Shown: positions 30,600 through 40,136 of the stretch, one piece after another
How the letters are laid out: each line of letters starts with the position of its first letter
How positions within the stretch are numbered: position 1 is the first letter of the stretch
Assembly (NCBI RefSeq): GCF_028858535.1
Contig: NZ_JAPMOU010000022.1
Coordinates: forward strand, 1-64,000
Reading direction: 5' to 3'
DNA from: Spartinivicinus poritis
Lineage (GTDB): Bacteria; Pseudomonadota; Gammaproteobacteria; Pseudomonadales; Zooshikellaceae
Length of the DNA: 64,000 nt
Notes under the pieces: model-generated
Database searches by the model: none
Told to the model about the DNA's origin: nothing
What the model saw: only the letters and a program-made list of their open reading frames with translations
Made by a program: the position numbers and the translations under genes

Positions 30600-31984
30600 A
30601 AAACCGCCATTTGTGTTGGTTGCCCTAGCTCTTGGTCCACCTCACCAATACCTGAAACAGTTACATTATAGTGATATTTATCAGCGATAGATTGCGTCCA
30701 TTCAGTAAATTGCTGTCTTGACCACTCAAAGCGATGATCAGCGTGACGCACTTGGCCAGGCTCTAAACCAAATCGCTGATTATATTCGCTATTAGGTGTA
30801 GTGACTATGATATAAGGTGCTTTGGCATAATCAAATAACACTTTTTCTAACGCTGGTAATCTGTCTTCATCAACATGCTCAACTACTTCTATACAGCAAA
30901 TGGCGTCAAAGTTTTTAATTCTCGCATCACGGCATAACAGCGAGCCATGTAATAGATTAATCCGTGCTTGTTGGTGTTCGGGCAGCCTATCTAGTTTTAA
31001 TCTGTTTTCTGCAATAGCCAAGGCTTGGCTGGAAACGTCCAAACCTGTTACTTGGGTGAATTGCTTGTTATTAAATAATTGCTTTAATAACTTGCCATCA
31101 CCACAACCCATATCGAGCACTTTTTTTACTGGCAAACTGGCCAGAGTTGTTAATACTTGGTCAATCCGCTGTTTATTTAAGCTTAATGGTTTTTCAATTT
31201 GTTCTTCCTGGTTATCAGCAGTAGTATTTTCTGCTGCTTCAGTAGTTAACTGATTAATAGCTAAACGTGTATAACGCTGCCTAAAGTTTAAATAGCGGCG
31301 AATAATTAAAAACTTCTCTGGGTGTTGTTTTAACCAGTCGCCACCTTTGCGTAATAATTTTTCGATTTCCTCTTCATTGATCCAGTAATGCTTATCCTTA
31401 TCTAGTACAGGGACCAACACATAAAGGTGAGATAATAAATCTGCTAAACGACACTGATTAGTCAATTTAACTTTAAAATAGTGGCTATCACCCCACTCAG
31501 TAAACTGGTTATCTAGCTCGATTTTTTCCGCAGTAATTTCATAGCCTAGCGGTTTGAACAGTTTTTCTAATAACTCTGTGCCACCGCGGCATGGTAGAAC
31601 GGCTAACTCCACGGTAAAAGGCAATTTGGCTTCAACTAGTTCAGGCTTATGTTGACACTGGCCTGCCATAGCAGAGCGAAATATTTTAGCAATAGCCACA
31701 CTTAAAAAAGAGTTAGCCACATAAGGCCGATCATTAACATATTGTTCCAGCTGGCGACTACTGGCAGGTCCTTTAAAACTACGAACTAAGCTAATAGGAT
31801 CAACTTCCACCATTAAACTAGCAGTACAAAATTGCTCAGTTAACTCAGGATAAAGTACATGGGCTTTGCCATAGCTTAATTCAAACTCCTGAACTTTATC
31901 AGGGTGCTTATGCAGTAAAAAGCCTAAGTCGGCAGGCTGATAATCAGTAGCCTGATCTTTATGTAAGGTGATATTCAATAACAT
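30584..31984 (-). CDS. hen1: bacterial Hen1, 3'-terminal RNA ribose 2'-O-methyltransferase
   Basis: A 466-residue two-domain protein. The N-terminal ~250 residues are the bacterial Hen1 domain that activates the ligase of its partner Pnkp. The C-terminal methyltransferase has the SAM motif DMGCGDGKL (291-299), the metal-binding E366-x-x-E369-H370 and the downstream H417 in HADHRFEW, the manganese ligand set of HEN1 enzymes. It methylates the 2'-OH at the cleavage site before ligation, so a repaired RNA cannot be cut again by the same ribotoxin. It starts 13 bases after pnkp. Its last residues and stop codon lie inside a REP-like repeat. Confidence 0.94.
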   Translation of the reverse strand: MLLNITLHKDQATDYQPADLGFLLHKHPDKVQEFELSYGKAHVLYPELTEQFCTASLMVEVDPISLVRSFKGPASSRQLEQYVNDRPYVANSFLSVAIAKIFRSAMAGQCQHKPELVEAKLPFTVELAVLPCRGGTELLEKLFKPLGYEITAEKIELDNQFTEWGDSHYFKVKLTNQCRLADLLSHLYVLVPVLDKDKHYWINEEEIEKLLRKGGDWLKQHPEKFLIIRRYLNFRQRYTRLAINQLTTEAAENTTADNQEEQIEKPLSLNKQRIDQVLTTLASLPVKKVLDMGCGDGKLLKQLFNNKQFTQVTGLDVSSQALAIAENRLKLDRLPEHQQARINLLHGSLLCRDARIKNFDAICCIEVVEHVDEDRLPALEKVLFDYAKAPYIIVTTPNSEYNQRFGLEPGQVRHADHRFEWSRQQFTEWTQSIADKYHYNVTVSGIGEVDQELGQPTQMAVFTLHE

Positions 31985-31997
31985 TCTACTTTACCAC

Positions 31998-34574
31998 TTA
32001 TAATCTAGGGTCAACTGGTTCTGTCGTTGAGGCCACTAACCCAACAATACACTCATGAACTTCACGTAATGGTTGTTTATGAACAAAACGATCCAACGCT
32101 TCAATACCAAGGGCAAATTCCCTTAAGGCCAAACGACGCTTCTTGCCCAAACCGCGCTTTTTTAATTCATATAAATGTTCTGGCATTGAGTAATTAGGCC
32201 CATAAATAATGCGTAAATATTCAGGCCCTCTTACTTTTAGCGCCGGTTGAACCCAATCATTTTCACCTTTGCAGATAAACTCCATAGGCTTGACTACAAT
32301 ACCTTCACCACCACTGGCTACTAAATTGTGCCACCAGTCGATCGCTTGTTGTTGGTCATTGGGTAAGGTTAAATCCACTACTTTATAAGTGGTCGTTTGA
32401 ATCAATCCATTACTGTTATCAGCCAGCTGCTTTATTAAACGCATATTCCATAGGTGATCTTTATCACTATGCACAGCACCTTCAGTAGCCATGACATGGA
32501 AGGGGGCTAGCTTGATATCAGCTAATCCATTCACAGGCCAACAATAGTGCTGATAAGATTCACGAAATGCTTTCGCATTTTCAGTAGCAACTGTTGCTTT
32601 TTGTAATAGGACCTCTACAGATAGGCCACGATTTTCTGCTTTTTTTAAAGTTTCAGTCATTGCTGGATAAATAGCATTAGCTGCACTACCCACAGAGGCG
32701 TATTGCTGCCTGATTAATTCCATCGCTTTGGCAGACCAGGGCATTAATTCGCAGTCTAATGTCATCCAGTCAGTATTTAACTCATCCCATAAACCTGCTT
32801 GAGTAATGCTGTTAGCCACTTGCTGGATAAACTCAGTTTCTAACTGTTTATCATTAAAAAAGCGTCGGCCAGTTCGAGTGTAACAAATCCCCTGTTCACC
32901 TGATGTAATTCCGAACCGTTTTTCTGCGACGTCAGCTGTTTTACATACCTGCACAATTGCCCGAGAGCCCATATGTTTTTCTTCGCAAACTACCTGTAGC
33001 ACACCCTGGCTTTCGTAATAATCAAAAGCTTCTTGTGGGTGTTCCAATAATTCAGGTAATTTACTGGTTGCACAGGGTGACATTGTCGGTGGTAAATAAT
33101 TTAACCACTTGGGATGCACAGTAAAACGACTTAACTGTTCTAATGCCGCAGCTGCATAGTATGGCTCAACACAAATTGCATTTTTAATGCTAGTTTTGAT
33201 GAAACGCTTACCTGTGACATCTTCAATATTTAAGACTTCATCATCCTGCTGCTGCGAAGATAATGATGACTCAGGATTTAAAGGCTTGGATGGTTCATAA
33301 TAAACCTGTTTTGCTGGTACGCTTAACAGCTCTTTTTCTGGGTAGCGCATTGCAGTTAATTCACCGCCAAATACACAACCTGTATCCAAGCAAATGGTGT
33401 TATTGAAAAACTCAGCTTCAGGTACTGGAGTATGACCATATACGACCAGTGCCTTACCGCGATAATCCTTAGCCCAGTTATAACGTACTGGTAAGCCATA
33501 TTCGTCTTTTTCTCCCGTGGTTTCACCATATAAAGCGAATGAACGAACGGTACCAGAGCCACGACCTTGATAAGCTTCTTTCATCCCTGCATGAGCGACT
33601 ACCAGTTTGCCGTCATCCAGAACAAAATGACTAACCAGGCTATTGATAAAATCTTTTACTTTTTCGATAAACTCTGGTGTTTCTTCAGCCAATTGTTCCA
33701 TAGTTTCGGCTAAGCCGTGACTTAAATTGACATTTTTGCCGGATAATTTTCGCAGTAATTTATTTTCATGGTTACCTGGAATACAAATGGCTGTATTTTG
33801 CGCCACCATATCCATTACCAGTCTTAAGACATGGTTGCTGTTTGGGCCTCGATCAACTAAGTCACCTAAAAATATAACTTTTCGTCCTACTGGCGCAGTC
33901 ACTTGATAAGTAAGCTCGTGATTATCAGTTTTATTAATTTGATAACCCAGTTTTTCCAACAACAACAGTAGCTCATCAAAGCAACCATGAATATCGCCAA
34001 TAATATCGAATGGCCCTTGCTCATATTTTTTATTCGTCCAAAGCGGCATTCGTTTAACTTGCGCTTTCTCTATTTGTTCTGGGCTTAGCACATAGGTATA
34101 GCGGAAACCTTCTTTTTTTAGCCTTTTTAATGAGCTTCTTAATTGCCTGGCCTGGTTGCGAACTACATGAGGGCCAAACTGGCGGTCAGGTCGCGACTGA
34201 TTTCGCTCATGGCATTCTTTCTCAGGAGTATTTAAAACCACAGCTACAGGCAAACAATGATTGGTTTTGGCAATTTTTAATAAGGATTTTCTTGCTTCAG
34301 CTTGTACATTGGTAGCATCAATAACGGTAAGCAACCCTCGCTGTAGGCGCTTATCGGCTATTAAATGCAAAACATCAAAGGCTTCTTTTGATGCGCTTTG
34401 ATCATTTTCATCGTTCGCTACTAAACCTCGACAAAAGTCAGAAGAAATAACTTCAGTGGGTAAAAAGTGTTGCTTAGCAAAAGTAGACTTACCGGAGCCA
34501 GATGCTCCCATTAACATAACTAGGGAAAGCTCAGGTACTTCGATAGTGTGTTTTGGTAAATTTGAATCTGTCAT
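31998..34574 (-). CDS. pnkp: polynucleotide kinase-phosphatase (RNA end-healing and sealing enzyme)
   Basis: An 858-residue three-domain RNA-repair enzyme. The N-terminal kinase has the P-loop GASGSGKST (23-31). The central metallophosphoesterase has GDIHG (193-197), GDLVDRG (237-243), GNHE (267-270), VAHAG (326-330) and GHT (380-382), and removes 2',3'-cyclic phosphates. The C-terminal ligase-like adenylyltransferase has EEKHMGSR with the candidate nucleotidyl lysine at 533. Length and order match Clostridium thermocellum Pnkp, which heals both ends of a cleaved RNA and seals with Hen1. It is first in the leftward operon with hen1 (13-base gap) and rlaP. No ligand or stress regulator is adjacent. 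Confidence 0.95.
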   Translation of the reverse strand: MTDSNLPKHTIEVPELSLVMLMGASGSGKSTFAKQHFLPTEVISSDFCRGLVANDENDQSASKEAFDVLHLIADKRLQRGLLTVIDATNVQAEARKSLLKIAKTNHCLPVAVVLNTPEKECHERNQSRPDRQFGPHVVRNQARQLRSSLKRLKKEGFRYTYVLSPEQIEKAQVKRMPLWTNKKYEQGPFDIIGDIHGCFDELLLLLEKLGYQINKTDNHELTYQVTAPVGRKVIFLGDLVDRGPNSNHVLRLVMDMVAQNTAICIPGNHENKLLRKLSGKNVNLSHGLAETMEQLAEETPEFIEKVKDFINSLVSHFVLDDGKLVVAHAGMKEAYQGRGSGTVRSFALYGETTGEKDEYGLPVRYNWAKDYRGKALVVYGHTPVPEAEFFNNTICLDTGCVFGGELTAMRYPEKELLSVPAKQVYYEPSKPLNPESSLSSQQQDDEVLNIEDVTGKRFIKTSIKNAICVEPYYAAAALEQLSRFTVHPKWLNYLPPTMSPCATSKLPELLEHPQEAFDYYESQGVLQVVCEEKHMGSRAIVQVCKTADVAEKRFGITSGEQGICYTRTGRRFFNDKQLETEFIQQVANSITQAGLWDELNTDWMTLDCELMPWSAKAMELIRQQYASVGSAANAIYPAMTETLKKAENRGLSVEVLLQKATVATENAKAFRESYQHYCWPVNGLADIKLAPFHVMATEGAVHSDKDHLWNMRLIKQLADNSNGLIQTTTYKVVDLTLPNDQQQAIDWWHNLVASGGEGIVVKPMEFICKGENDWVQPALKVRGPEYLRIIYGPNYSMPEHLYELKKRGLGKKRRLALREFALGIEALDRFVHKQPLREVHECIVGLVASTTEPVDPRL

Positions 34575-35073
34575 AAAACCTTTTACTGCGTAACTAAAAA
34601 CTTTAATTTCTTAACTACTGAAAGCAGTTATTGTGCCAATGCTTAGATTTGGATCTATATAGCTGTTTTTTCTTGGCTTTTTGTTCTAAATGAGTGTGGT
34701 GGGTAATGTTTGTGTAGATGAAAACTATCTATTTAGATAGATGGTGAACTATATGGATTGTGTTTTGGGGGCGAAAACTGTTTCGCCCTTTGAACAGGTT
34801 GTCGTAAAAAGCTAGCGGATATGGGGTGACTAAGGCACAGATGCCTTTTAGCTCTTGATGGGCCAGGGATGGCACTTCATGAGTGGTGGAAGAATATCCT
34901 GTTATTCCATATTGGACACTAGGCTAATTTTCAACGTCCTTTTACGACAGCGGCTGAAAAAAGGGGGTTAAGGGATTTAAAGTTACTTGAGGTGCGTTGC
35001 AAGCTTTCATGAAATTCCCCTCACTCCCCCTTTTTCAAAGGGGGAGGGTGGATAAGGCTAACTCTTTATCAAC
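34575..35073. other. intergenic region pnkp-engB with MITE-like inverted repeats
   Basis: A 499-base gap with no gene. It holds three elements: a perfect GGGCGAAA/TTTCGCCC hairpin (34769-34788); a 150-base segment bounded by TGTCGTAAAA (34800-34809) and its reverse complement (34940-34949); and a G-tract/C-tract hairpin CTCCCCCTTT/AAAGGGGGAG (35024-35046), the likely engB terminator. The segment has no transposase frame. Confidence 0.5.
34800..34949. repeat. candidate MITE with 10-bp terminal inverted repeats
   Basis: TGTCGTAAAA at 34800-34809 and TTTTACGACA at 34940-34949 are perfect inverted ends around ~130 bases lacking a coding frame. I could not see a clean target-site duplication at the edges, so a mobile origin is tentative. 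Confidence 0.35.
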
Positions 35074-35694
35074 TTAATCCTCCTGCAACCACCCCGATAG
35101 CTTTACCCGTAACTCATCGACACCTGTTTTCTTTAAAGCTGAAAACAATTGCACACTAATTGGGTTATGGTAACTGCCGATAATTGATTGCAGTTTATTC
35201 AATGCTTGCTTAGCTGCACCGTATTTCAATTTATCGGCTTTGGTCAGCAGGATATGTAATGGCATTTCACAAGAGTTGGCCCACTGCATCACCATCAGGT
35301 CAAACTCTTTTAGTGGGTGGCGAATATCCATCATTAATACTATACCCATCAAGCATTGGCGCTGACTTAAGTATTGCTCCAGGTGGTATTGCCATTGCTT
35401 TTTCATCTCTTCGGGTACTTTGGCATAACCATAACCGGGTAGATCGACCAAGCGCTGCTGATCAGAAATAGAGAAAAAATTAATCAATTGGGTGCGACCT
35501 GGTGTTTTACTGGTACGAGCTAACTTTTTTGAACCAGTCAAAGTATTAAGTGCGCTAGACTTTCCTGCATTGGAACGGCCTGCAAAAGCAACCTCATAAC
35601 CAATATCTTCTGGGCATTGAGACAAGTTGCTGGCGCTGGTTAAAAATTGTGCTTTTTGAAAATTAATAAGAGTGCGTTGATTTGGCTCAGTCAT
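35074..35694 (-). CDS. engB: ribosome biogenesis GTPase
   Basis: A 206-residue YihA/YsxC-type GTPase needed for 50S assembly. G1 is [10 protein letters not shown]3 [12 protein letters not shown]4 LTKADK and G5 SALKKTG. The T-rich segment [13 protein letters not shown] is the switch I region. It is divergent from the cytochrome c4 gene, as in Pseudomonas. In many relatives polA and a Spot42/ErsA-type RNA lie on its other side; here the RNA-repair cassette does. Confidence 0.95.
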   Translation of the reverse strand: MTEPNQRTLINFQKAQFLTSASNLSQCPEDIGYEVAFAGRSNAGKSSALNTLTGSKKLARTSKTPGRTQLINFFSISDQQRLVDLPGYGYAKVPEEMKKQWQYHLEQYLSQRQCLMGIVLMMDIRHPLKEFDLMVMQWANSCEMPLHILLTKADKLKYGAAKQALNKLQSIIGSYHNPISVQLFSALKKTGVDELRVKLSGWLQED

Positions 35695-35818
35695 ATTGAT
35701 TGTTAGCTACATAATAATACTGGGTTGAATTACGAGCGCCTAAAAGGGTATTGCCTGTGGAATCAAGGGGCAAGCGAGATTATACATAACTTTATGAAGT
35801 ATTCGGGCTCGGACAGCG

Positions 35819-35848
35819 TTCACGTTGCGGCAGAGAATAGTATATAAT
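35819..35848 (+). promoter_or_regulatory. probable promoter of the cytochrome c4 gene
   Basis: A perfect TATAAT (35843-35848) has a weak TTCACG 18 bases upstream (35819-35824). This is the main feature of the 402-base gap 35695-36096 between divergent engB and the cytochrome gene, and it implies a leader of about 240 bases in which I see no riboswitch. Confidence 0.5.
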
Positions 35849-36096
35849 GGCGCCGATTTGCCATAGCAGTTGATGAAATAGTGAAACTGCCGACTGATTC
35901 ATCGTCTATGGTCTGTAGAAAATTGTTTAACAAAGGTCTTGGTAGTGCATAGCTAATACAACAAGTATAGCTTTAGTAAACAGGGCTACTGTTAACAAGC
36001 GTCAAGTAATTTGTATAAATAATATGCTTGGCAAACTGTCGTGTAGCCCGGGCTGGGTGTACTGCAATATCAACGTAATAAAGTTTGGATTAGCTG

Positions 36097-36738
36097 ATGA
36101 AAAAAGTTTTGATAGGCGTGATGTTGACAATCGGTGTGACAGGCCTGGCCCATGCCGCTGGTGACAAGAACGCAGGAAAAGAAAAAGCAGCTGTTTGTGG
36201 TGCTTGTCATGGCCCAACTGGTGTAAGTGCAGCGGATAACTTCCCAAATCTTGCTGGACAAGGTGAGCGTTACTTAATCAAACAAATTACTGATATTAAA
36301 AGCAAAGAGCGGGTTGTACTGGAGATGACCGGTATGACAGACAACCTGTCTGAACAGGATATTGCCGATATTGCTGCTTTTTACGCGAGTCAACCAGCTC
36401 CTTTAAGCGTGGTGCCTAAAAACAAGGTAGAGCCAAAAGACAGTAAAGGCGCGGTTGACTTAAAACTAGCAGAAAGGCTTTATCGAGCTGGAGACCTGAA
36501 AAAAGGTGTTCCTGCTTGTGCAGCTTGTCATATGCCAACAGGAAAAGGTAATGATCATGCTGGGTTTCCACGTTTGTCAGGGCAGCATGCTAAATATATT
36601 GCCAAGCAGCTGACAGACTTCCGTGAAGGTGATCGAATCAATGATGGTGACAACAAAATTATGAGGGCAATCGCTGAGAAGCTGAGCAACAAAGAAATTC
36701 AGGCACTATCTTACTATGTTCAAGGGTTGTACAAGTAA
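36097..36738 (+). CDS. diheme cytochrome c4
   Basis: A 213-residue periplasmic electron carrier with a Sec signal peptide (residues ~1-20, ending HAAG). Two similar halves each carry a heme-binding motif: CGACH near residue 35 and CAACH near 137. Methionines in each half (for example EMTGMTD and KIMRAIAEK) can serve as axial ligands. Length and duplication are typical of cytochrome c4, which feeds terminal oxidases. It is near dsbA as in Pseudomonas (cc4). Confidence 0.93.
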   Translation: MKKVLIGVMLTIGVTGLAHAAGDKNAGKEKAAVCGACHGPTGVSAADNFPNLAGQGERYLIKQITDIKSKERVVLEMTGMTDNLSEQDIADIAAFYASQPAPLSVVPKNKVEPKDSKGAVDLKLAERLYRAGDLKKGVPACAACHMPTGKGNDHAGFPRLSGQHAKYIAKQLTDFREGDRINDGDNKIMRAIAEKLSNKEIQALSYYVQGLYK

Positions 36739-36752
36739 TAATCTGGCGTTGA

Positions 36753-36796
36753 ATGAAAACTAAGAAAGGCAGCTTAGCGGCCTCTCTTAGTTTCAT
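36753..36796 (+). terminator. terminator after cytochrome c4 gene
   Basis: TGAAAACTAAGA pairs with TCTTAGTTTCA around a GC-rich inner stem (GGC/GCC). The T-tract is short, but it is well placed between convergent genes. Confidence 0.55.
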
Positions 36797-36829
36797 ACCT
36801 ATTAGTTAGTAGCCAGCAATGTAAAGCGC

Positions 36830-37363
36830 CTAATCTTGTGCTTTTGGGCCTAACTCTATTTTTGAAAGAACCTGTTCAAACTCCACACAACTTTCTCTTA
36901 CTGCACATACAACCATCGCTTCAACTACCCAAGGACCTTTAAAAGCAACATAATTTTTCTCAATGGTTTCATATTTTTGTAGGATTGTTTTAGTTTCGGA
37001 AACAGCAAACTGCTCTCCCGCAATGTTTATCTCATAGACAGCTTTAATAGGCTCTGTGGTACCTTCATACTTTGTTTGTTTTTGAAACTCTATAGGTGTT
37101 TTGGCGTCGCCATCATTGGGTGAAACAGCAATAGCAAACACGCTTAAAGTGCGATCTTTGTGAGCCTCAAAATGGTCTTGATCATCAAGCTGAGCCACAT
37201 AAGTAGTTTTGCCTTGGTCTTCTTGCTTGCTTTGGATATTTGATTCAGTAATGCTCCAGCTACTGGGTAAGGTAAGATGGACTATGGCTGGTTTACGCTC
37301 ATCTCCCCAGGTAGTAGAAGCAATTAAGCAATAGCTCATAAAAAGTGATGATATGGCTTTCAC
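36830..37363 (-). CDS. periplasmic protein of unknown function
   Basis: A 177-residue protein with a signal peptide (residues ~1-20, ending TTWGDE). It starts at GTG with AAGGAG six bases upstream, which supports the start. The rest is mixed beta/charged sequence with two cysteines close together near the C-terminus (VVCAVRESC) that could form a disulfide, notable because dsbA lies 1 kb away. No family motif is recognised. It is convergent with the cytochrome gene and divergent from the pilin gene. Confidence 0.65.
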   Translation of the reverse strand: MKAISSLFMSYCLIASTTWGDERKPAIVHLTLPSSWSITESNIQSKQEDQGKTTYVAQLDDQDHFEAHKDRTLSVFAIAVSPNDGDAKTPIEFQKQTKYEGTTEPIKAVYEINIAGEQFAVSETKTILQKYETIEKNYVAFKGPWVVEAMVVCAVRESCVEFEQVLSKIELGPKAQD

Positions 37364-37621
37364 GGGGTACTCCTTCTAAAGTAAGGCTATCGCATTACCC
37401 GATAAAGGCAGTTGGCTGTTAAATATAATAGTTAAATAATTAAATAAAGCCTTAAAAGTAGAGAAATATAAAGGAGACAAATAGATGGCTAGTGGTATAC
37501 CTGAAATAGCTAATAAGCTGTTCCTGGCTTATAACTTCTAGGTCAAAATAAGCGCTATTCAATGTTTAATACTACACTTAGTAGATAACCTCTATTTATA
37601 TCATTGGCTGTTATTATATTA

Positions 37622-38074
37622 ATGAAATATTTTAACAAAACAGGCTTTACTTTAATTGAGTTGATGATCGTTGTAGCAATTATTGGCATTCTGGCAGCAA
37701 TTGCTATTCCATCCTATTTAAATTACAGCATTCGCTCGAAAACGACAGAGATATTAAATTTTGCCAGCACAGGTAAAGCTGACTTATTGGACGCCTATGT
37801 TGGCTTGGGTAGTATGCCTCAAACAGCCGATTTAGCGGTTGTAGACTTAATCAGCAAGATGCAAGACTCTGTGTATATTAGTGCTGCTACCCCTATTCGA
37901 GACAATGATACACAAATGACGATTCAAGTTACTTTGACGAATGAGCTAGGTTCCGGCCTGCAAGGGCAAACCTGGGACTTCCGCTATGTTGTGCAATCAG
38001 GAGGCACTGGCATTACGCTTAACTGTTCTTCTGCTACTTTAAATGTAACCTACCGACCTGCTTCTTGCCGTTAG
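37622..38074 (+). CDS. type IV pilin-like protein
   Basis: A 150-residue prepilin. From ATG 37622 it has a short leader MKYFNKTG followed by [14 protein letters not shown], the prepilin peptidase site with Glu5 and the hydrophobic assembly helix. A disulfide-forming cysteine pair (LNCSSA...PASCR) closes the C-terminus like the D-region of major pilins. The open frame starts six codons earlier, but that would lengthen the leader. It stands alone, with no assembly genes nearby, so it may be a major pilin encoded apart or an accessory pilin. The ribosome binding site is poor. Confidence 0.88.
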   Translation: MKYFNKTGFTLIELMIVVAIIGILAAIAIPSYLNYSIRSKTTEILNFASTGKADLLDAYVGLGSMPQTADLAVVDLISKMQDSVYISAATPIRDNDTQMTIQVTLTNELGSGLQGQTWDFRYVVQSGGTGITLNCSSATLNVTYRPASCR

Positions 38075-38326
38075 CAGTTTTGCTCTGCGCTTGGCTTACA
38101 AAAACGATTAAAACCTAGCACAAAATACTTGCCCTGAAAGCAGGTGGTGAGTGCTTATTGAACGTGTTTAGCGTTAATAATCACTACCATCAAGCGCTAA
38201 AATTAAGCAGCCTATTATTATTGGTTGATGAAAATAACGCTATTTGCTTGATTAGAGCAACCTTTTTAGTAAAGCTACTGTCAAACCACAATCATTATTT
38301 ATCAACAACTTGGAGTGAAGCAGACA

Positions 38327-39022
38327 ATGGTAAAAAAATTCAGCCGTGCCTTTGTACTATTGGTGGCAATGCCTTTAGCAGCGGTAGCAGCTCAGTTCGA
38401 GGAAGGTAAGCACTATGTTAAGTTACCTGAGCCAGTTCCAACCGTTGACCCCGCAAAAATAGAGGTAGCAGAGTTGTTTTGGTATGGCTGCCCGCACTGT
38501 TACAAGTTAGAGCCATTAGTAAAACCATGGTCAGCTAAATTACCTGATGATGTTGAGTTTGTGAAAATACCTGCAACCTTTGGTGGTTTGTGGAATAAAC
38601 ATGCACAGCTGTTTTACACCATAGAAGCCCTTAAGCTTGATGATAAGGCTCACGATGCCGTTTTTGCAGCTTTCCATACCAACAACAATAAGCTGGATAC
38701 ACCAGAAAAAATGGCAAAGCTCTTAGCGAAGCTAGGGGTGGAAGAAGAAAAGTTCATGAAACAGTACAAATCGTTTGGGGTTGCTAACCAACTTCGCCTG
38801 GCAAGCTCTAAAGGACGTGGCTATCGTGCAACAGGAGTTCCCGCTATTATTATTAATGGAAAATACCGAACAGGGGCAGCCATGGCAGGCGGTGAGAAGC
38901 AAATGCTGGAAGTGGCTGAATATCTGGTAGAGCAGGAGCGAAAGCTAAGCTCCGCAGCTAGCCAAAGCGGCACTGATCAGCAAGAACAGGAAAAGAGTGC
39001 CGAATCAGTAGCTGCTGAGTAG
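38327..39022 (+). CDS. dsbA: thiol:disulfide interchange protein DsbA
   Basis: A 231-residue periplasmic oxidase introducing disulfides into exported proteins. A signal peptide ends AAVAAQ. The thioredoxin-fold active site is FWYGCPHCYKLEP, with the CPHC motif. The cis-proline segment is TGVPAIIINGKY. Start at ATG 38327 is preferred over GTG 38315 because the GGAG overlaps the latter. The C-terminus has an extra Ser/Gln/Glu-rich tail of about 25 residues. Neighbouring cytochrome c4 and EEP genes reproduce the Pseudomonas order. Confidence 0.95.
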   Translation: MVKKFSRAFVLLVAMPLAAVAAQFEEGKHYVKLPEPVPTVDPAKIEVAELFWYGCPHCYKLEPLVKPWSAKLPDDVEFVKIPATFGGLWNKHAQLFYTIEALKLDDKAHDAVFAAFHTNNNKLDTPEKMAKLLAKLGVEEEKFMKQYKSFGVANQLRLASSKGRGYRATGVPAIIINGKYRTGAAMAGGEKQMLEVAEYLVEQERKLSSAASQSGTDQQEQEKSAESVAAE

Positions 39023-39056
39023 TTTCTAGGTTTTAAAAGCTGGTAGTTAATCAAGC

Positions 39057-39953
39057 ATGTTCAGTCGGTCTCGATGGCGAAGGAAACCACAGATGCTGCG
39101 TACTTCGGTAAGGACGCTAAAGCAGTTTGTTACCTCTCAAGTGCAAGTAGCACCTGAGCTAGCTCATACTGAGTTTGAGTCTGAGCATGCTGAACTGAAA
39201 TCCTGTTTAACAGAAAAAGACACTTTAAGATTGCTGAGCTTTAATATTCAGGTAGGCATTAATACTCAGCACTACCGTCACTATGTCACCCGAGGCTGGC
39301 AGCATGTGCTACCACACCATGGACGGGATGAAAATCTGAATCGAATCAGTCACTTGCTGCGTGACTATGATTTAGTTGCTATTCAGGAAGCAGATGGGGG
39401 TAGCATTCGATCTGGTCATATTAACCAAATTGAGTATCTGGCTCGCCGAGCAGGGTTTCCTTTTTGGTATCAACAGCTAAACCGTAATTTAGGAAAGTTT
39501 GCTCAACATAGTAATGGGCTGCTAAGTCGAGTCGATCCTGATATTTTAGAAGACCATAAGCTTCCTGGTCGATTTCCTGGTAGAGGAGCCATTGTTGCAA
39601 AGCTAGGTCATGGTAACGCTGCATTATTGGTTGTAATGATGCATTTATCGTTAAGTAGCCGCAGTAGAAATCGGCAGTTGTCTTATATCCGAGAGCTGGT
39701 AGGCGATCACCCTAAAGTGATCTTAATGGGTGACATGAATACCCATGCTGAGCAGCTTCTTGACCACTCGCCGCTGAGCAATACTAATCTGGTATCAGTG
39801 CAAAATAACTTGAATACCTTCCCTAGCTGGCAGCCAAACCGTGCCTTAGATCATATACTGGTGAGCAATAACTTGCTGGTTAAAAATATAAGTGTGGTTG
39901 ATATGCCCATGTCTGACCACCTACCAGTCGCACTTGAATTAAAACTTTTATAA
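39057..39953 (+). CDS. endonuclease/exonuclease/phosphatase family protein
   Basis: A 298-residue EEP-fold hydrolase, probably a metal-dependent phosphodiesterase or phosphatase. All catalytic motifs are present: LSFNIQVG, IQEADGG with the metal-binding glutamate, MGDMNTH, LDHILVS and SDHLPV. It is thus a likely active enzyme, unlike its distant relative Crc in this window. No signal peptide is evident; the first 20 residues are basic. Position between dsbA and a GGDEF gene is conserved in Pseudomonas. The substrate is unknown. Confidence 0.85.
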   Translation: MFSRSRWRRKPQMLRTSVRTLKQFVTSQVQVAPELAHTEFESEHAELKSCLTEKDTLRLLSFNIQVGINTQHYRHYVTRGWQHVLPHHGRDENLNRISHLLRDYDLVAIQEADGGSIRSGHINQIEYLARRAGFPFWYQQLNRNLGKFAQHSNGLLSRVDPDILEDHKLPGRFPGRGAIVAKLGHGNAALLVVMMHLSLSSRSRNRQLSYIRELVGDHPKVILMGDMNTHAEQLLDHSPLSNTNLVSVQNNLNTFPSWQPNRALDHILVSNNLLVKNISVVDMPMSDHLPVALELKLL

Positions 39954-40136
39954 CGCTGATCTCTACCCTGGCGTTATTTGCTATCCACTTTTGTGCCTCC
40001 CTTTAGCCTGACTTTTGTTTTAAAACCACCAGACAGCCTCACATAGTTCCTGCTTTTTTAGGCCTTATTAAACAGCTGACTATACTGATTCTAGGATCTT
40101 GAGGTTTCACTAGCAGGCATCAGGGTTGAGCTTAGT

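Noticed and set aside
34575-35073. A Spot42/ErsA-type small RNA beside engB
   Set aside because: I looked because such RNAs lie near polA-engB in relatives, but polA is absent here and no promoter-hairpin-terminator layout of that type is visible.
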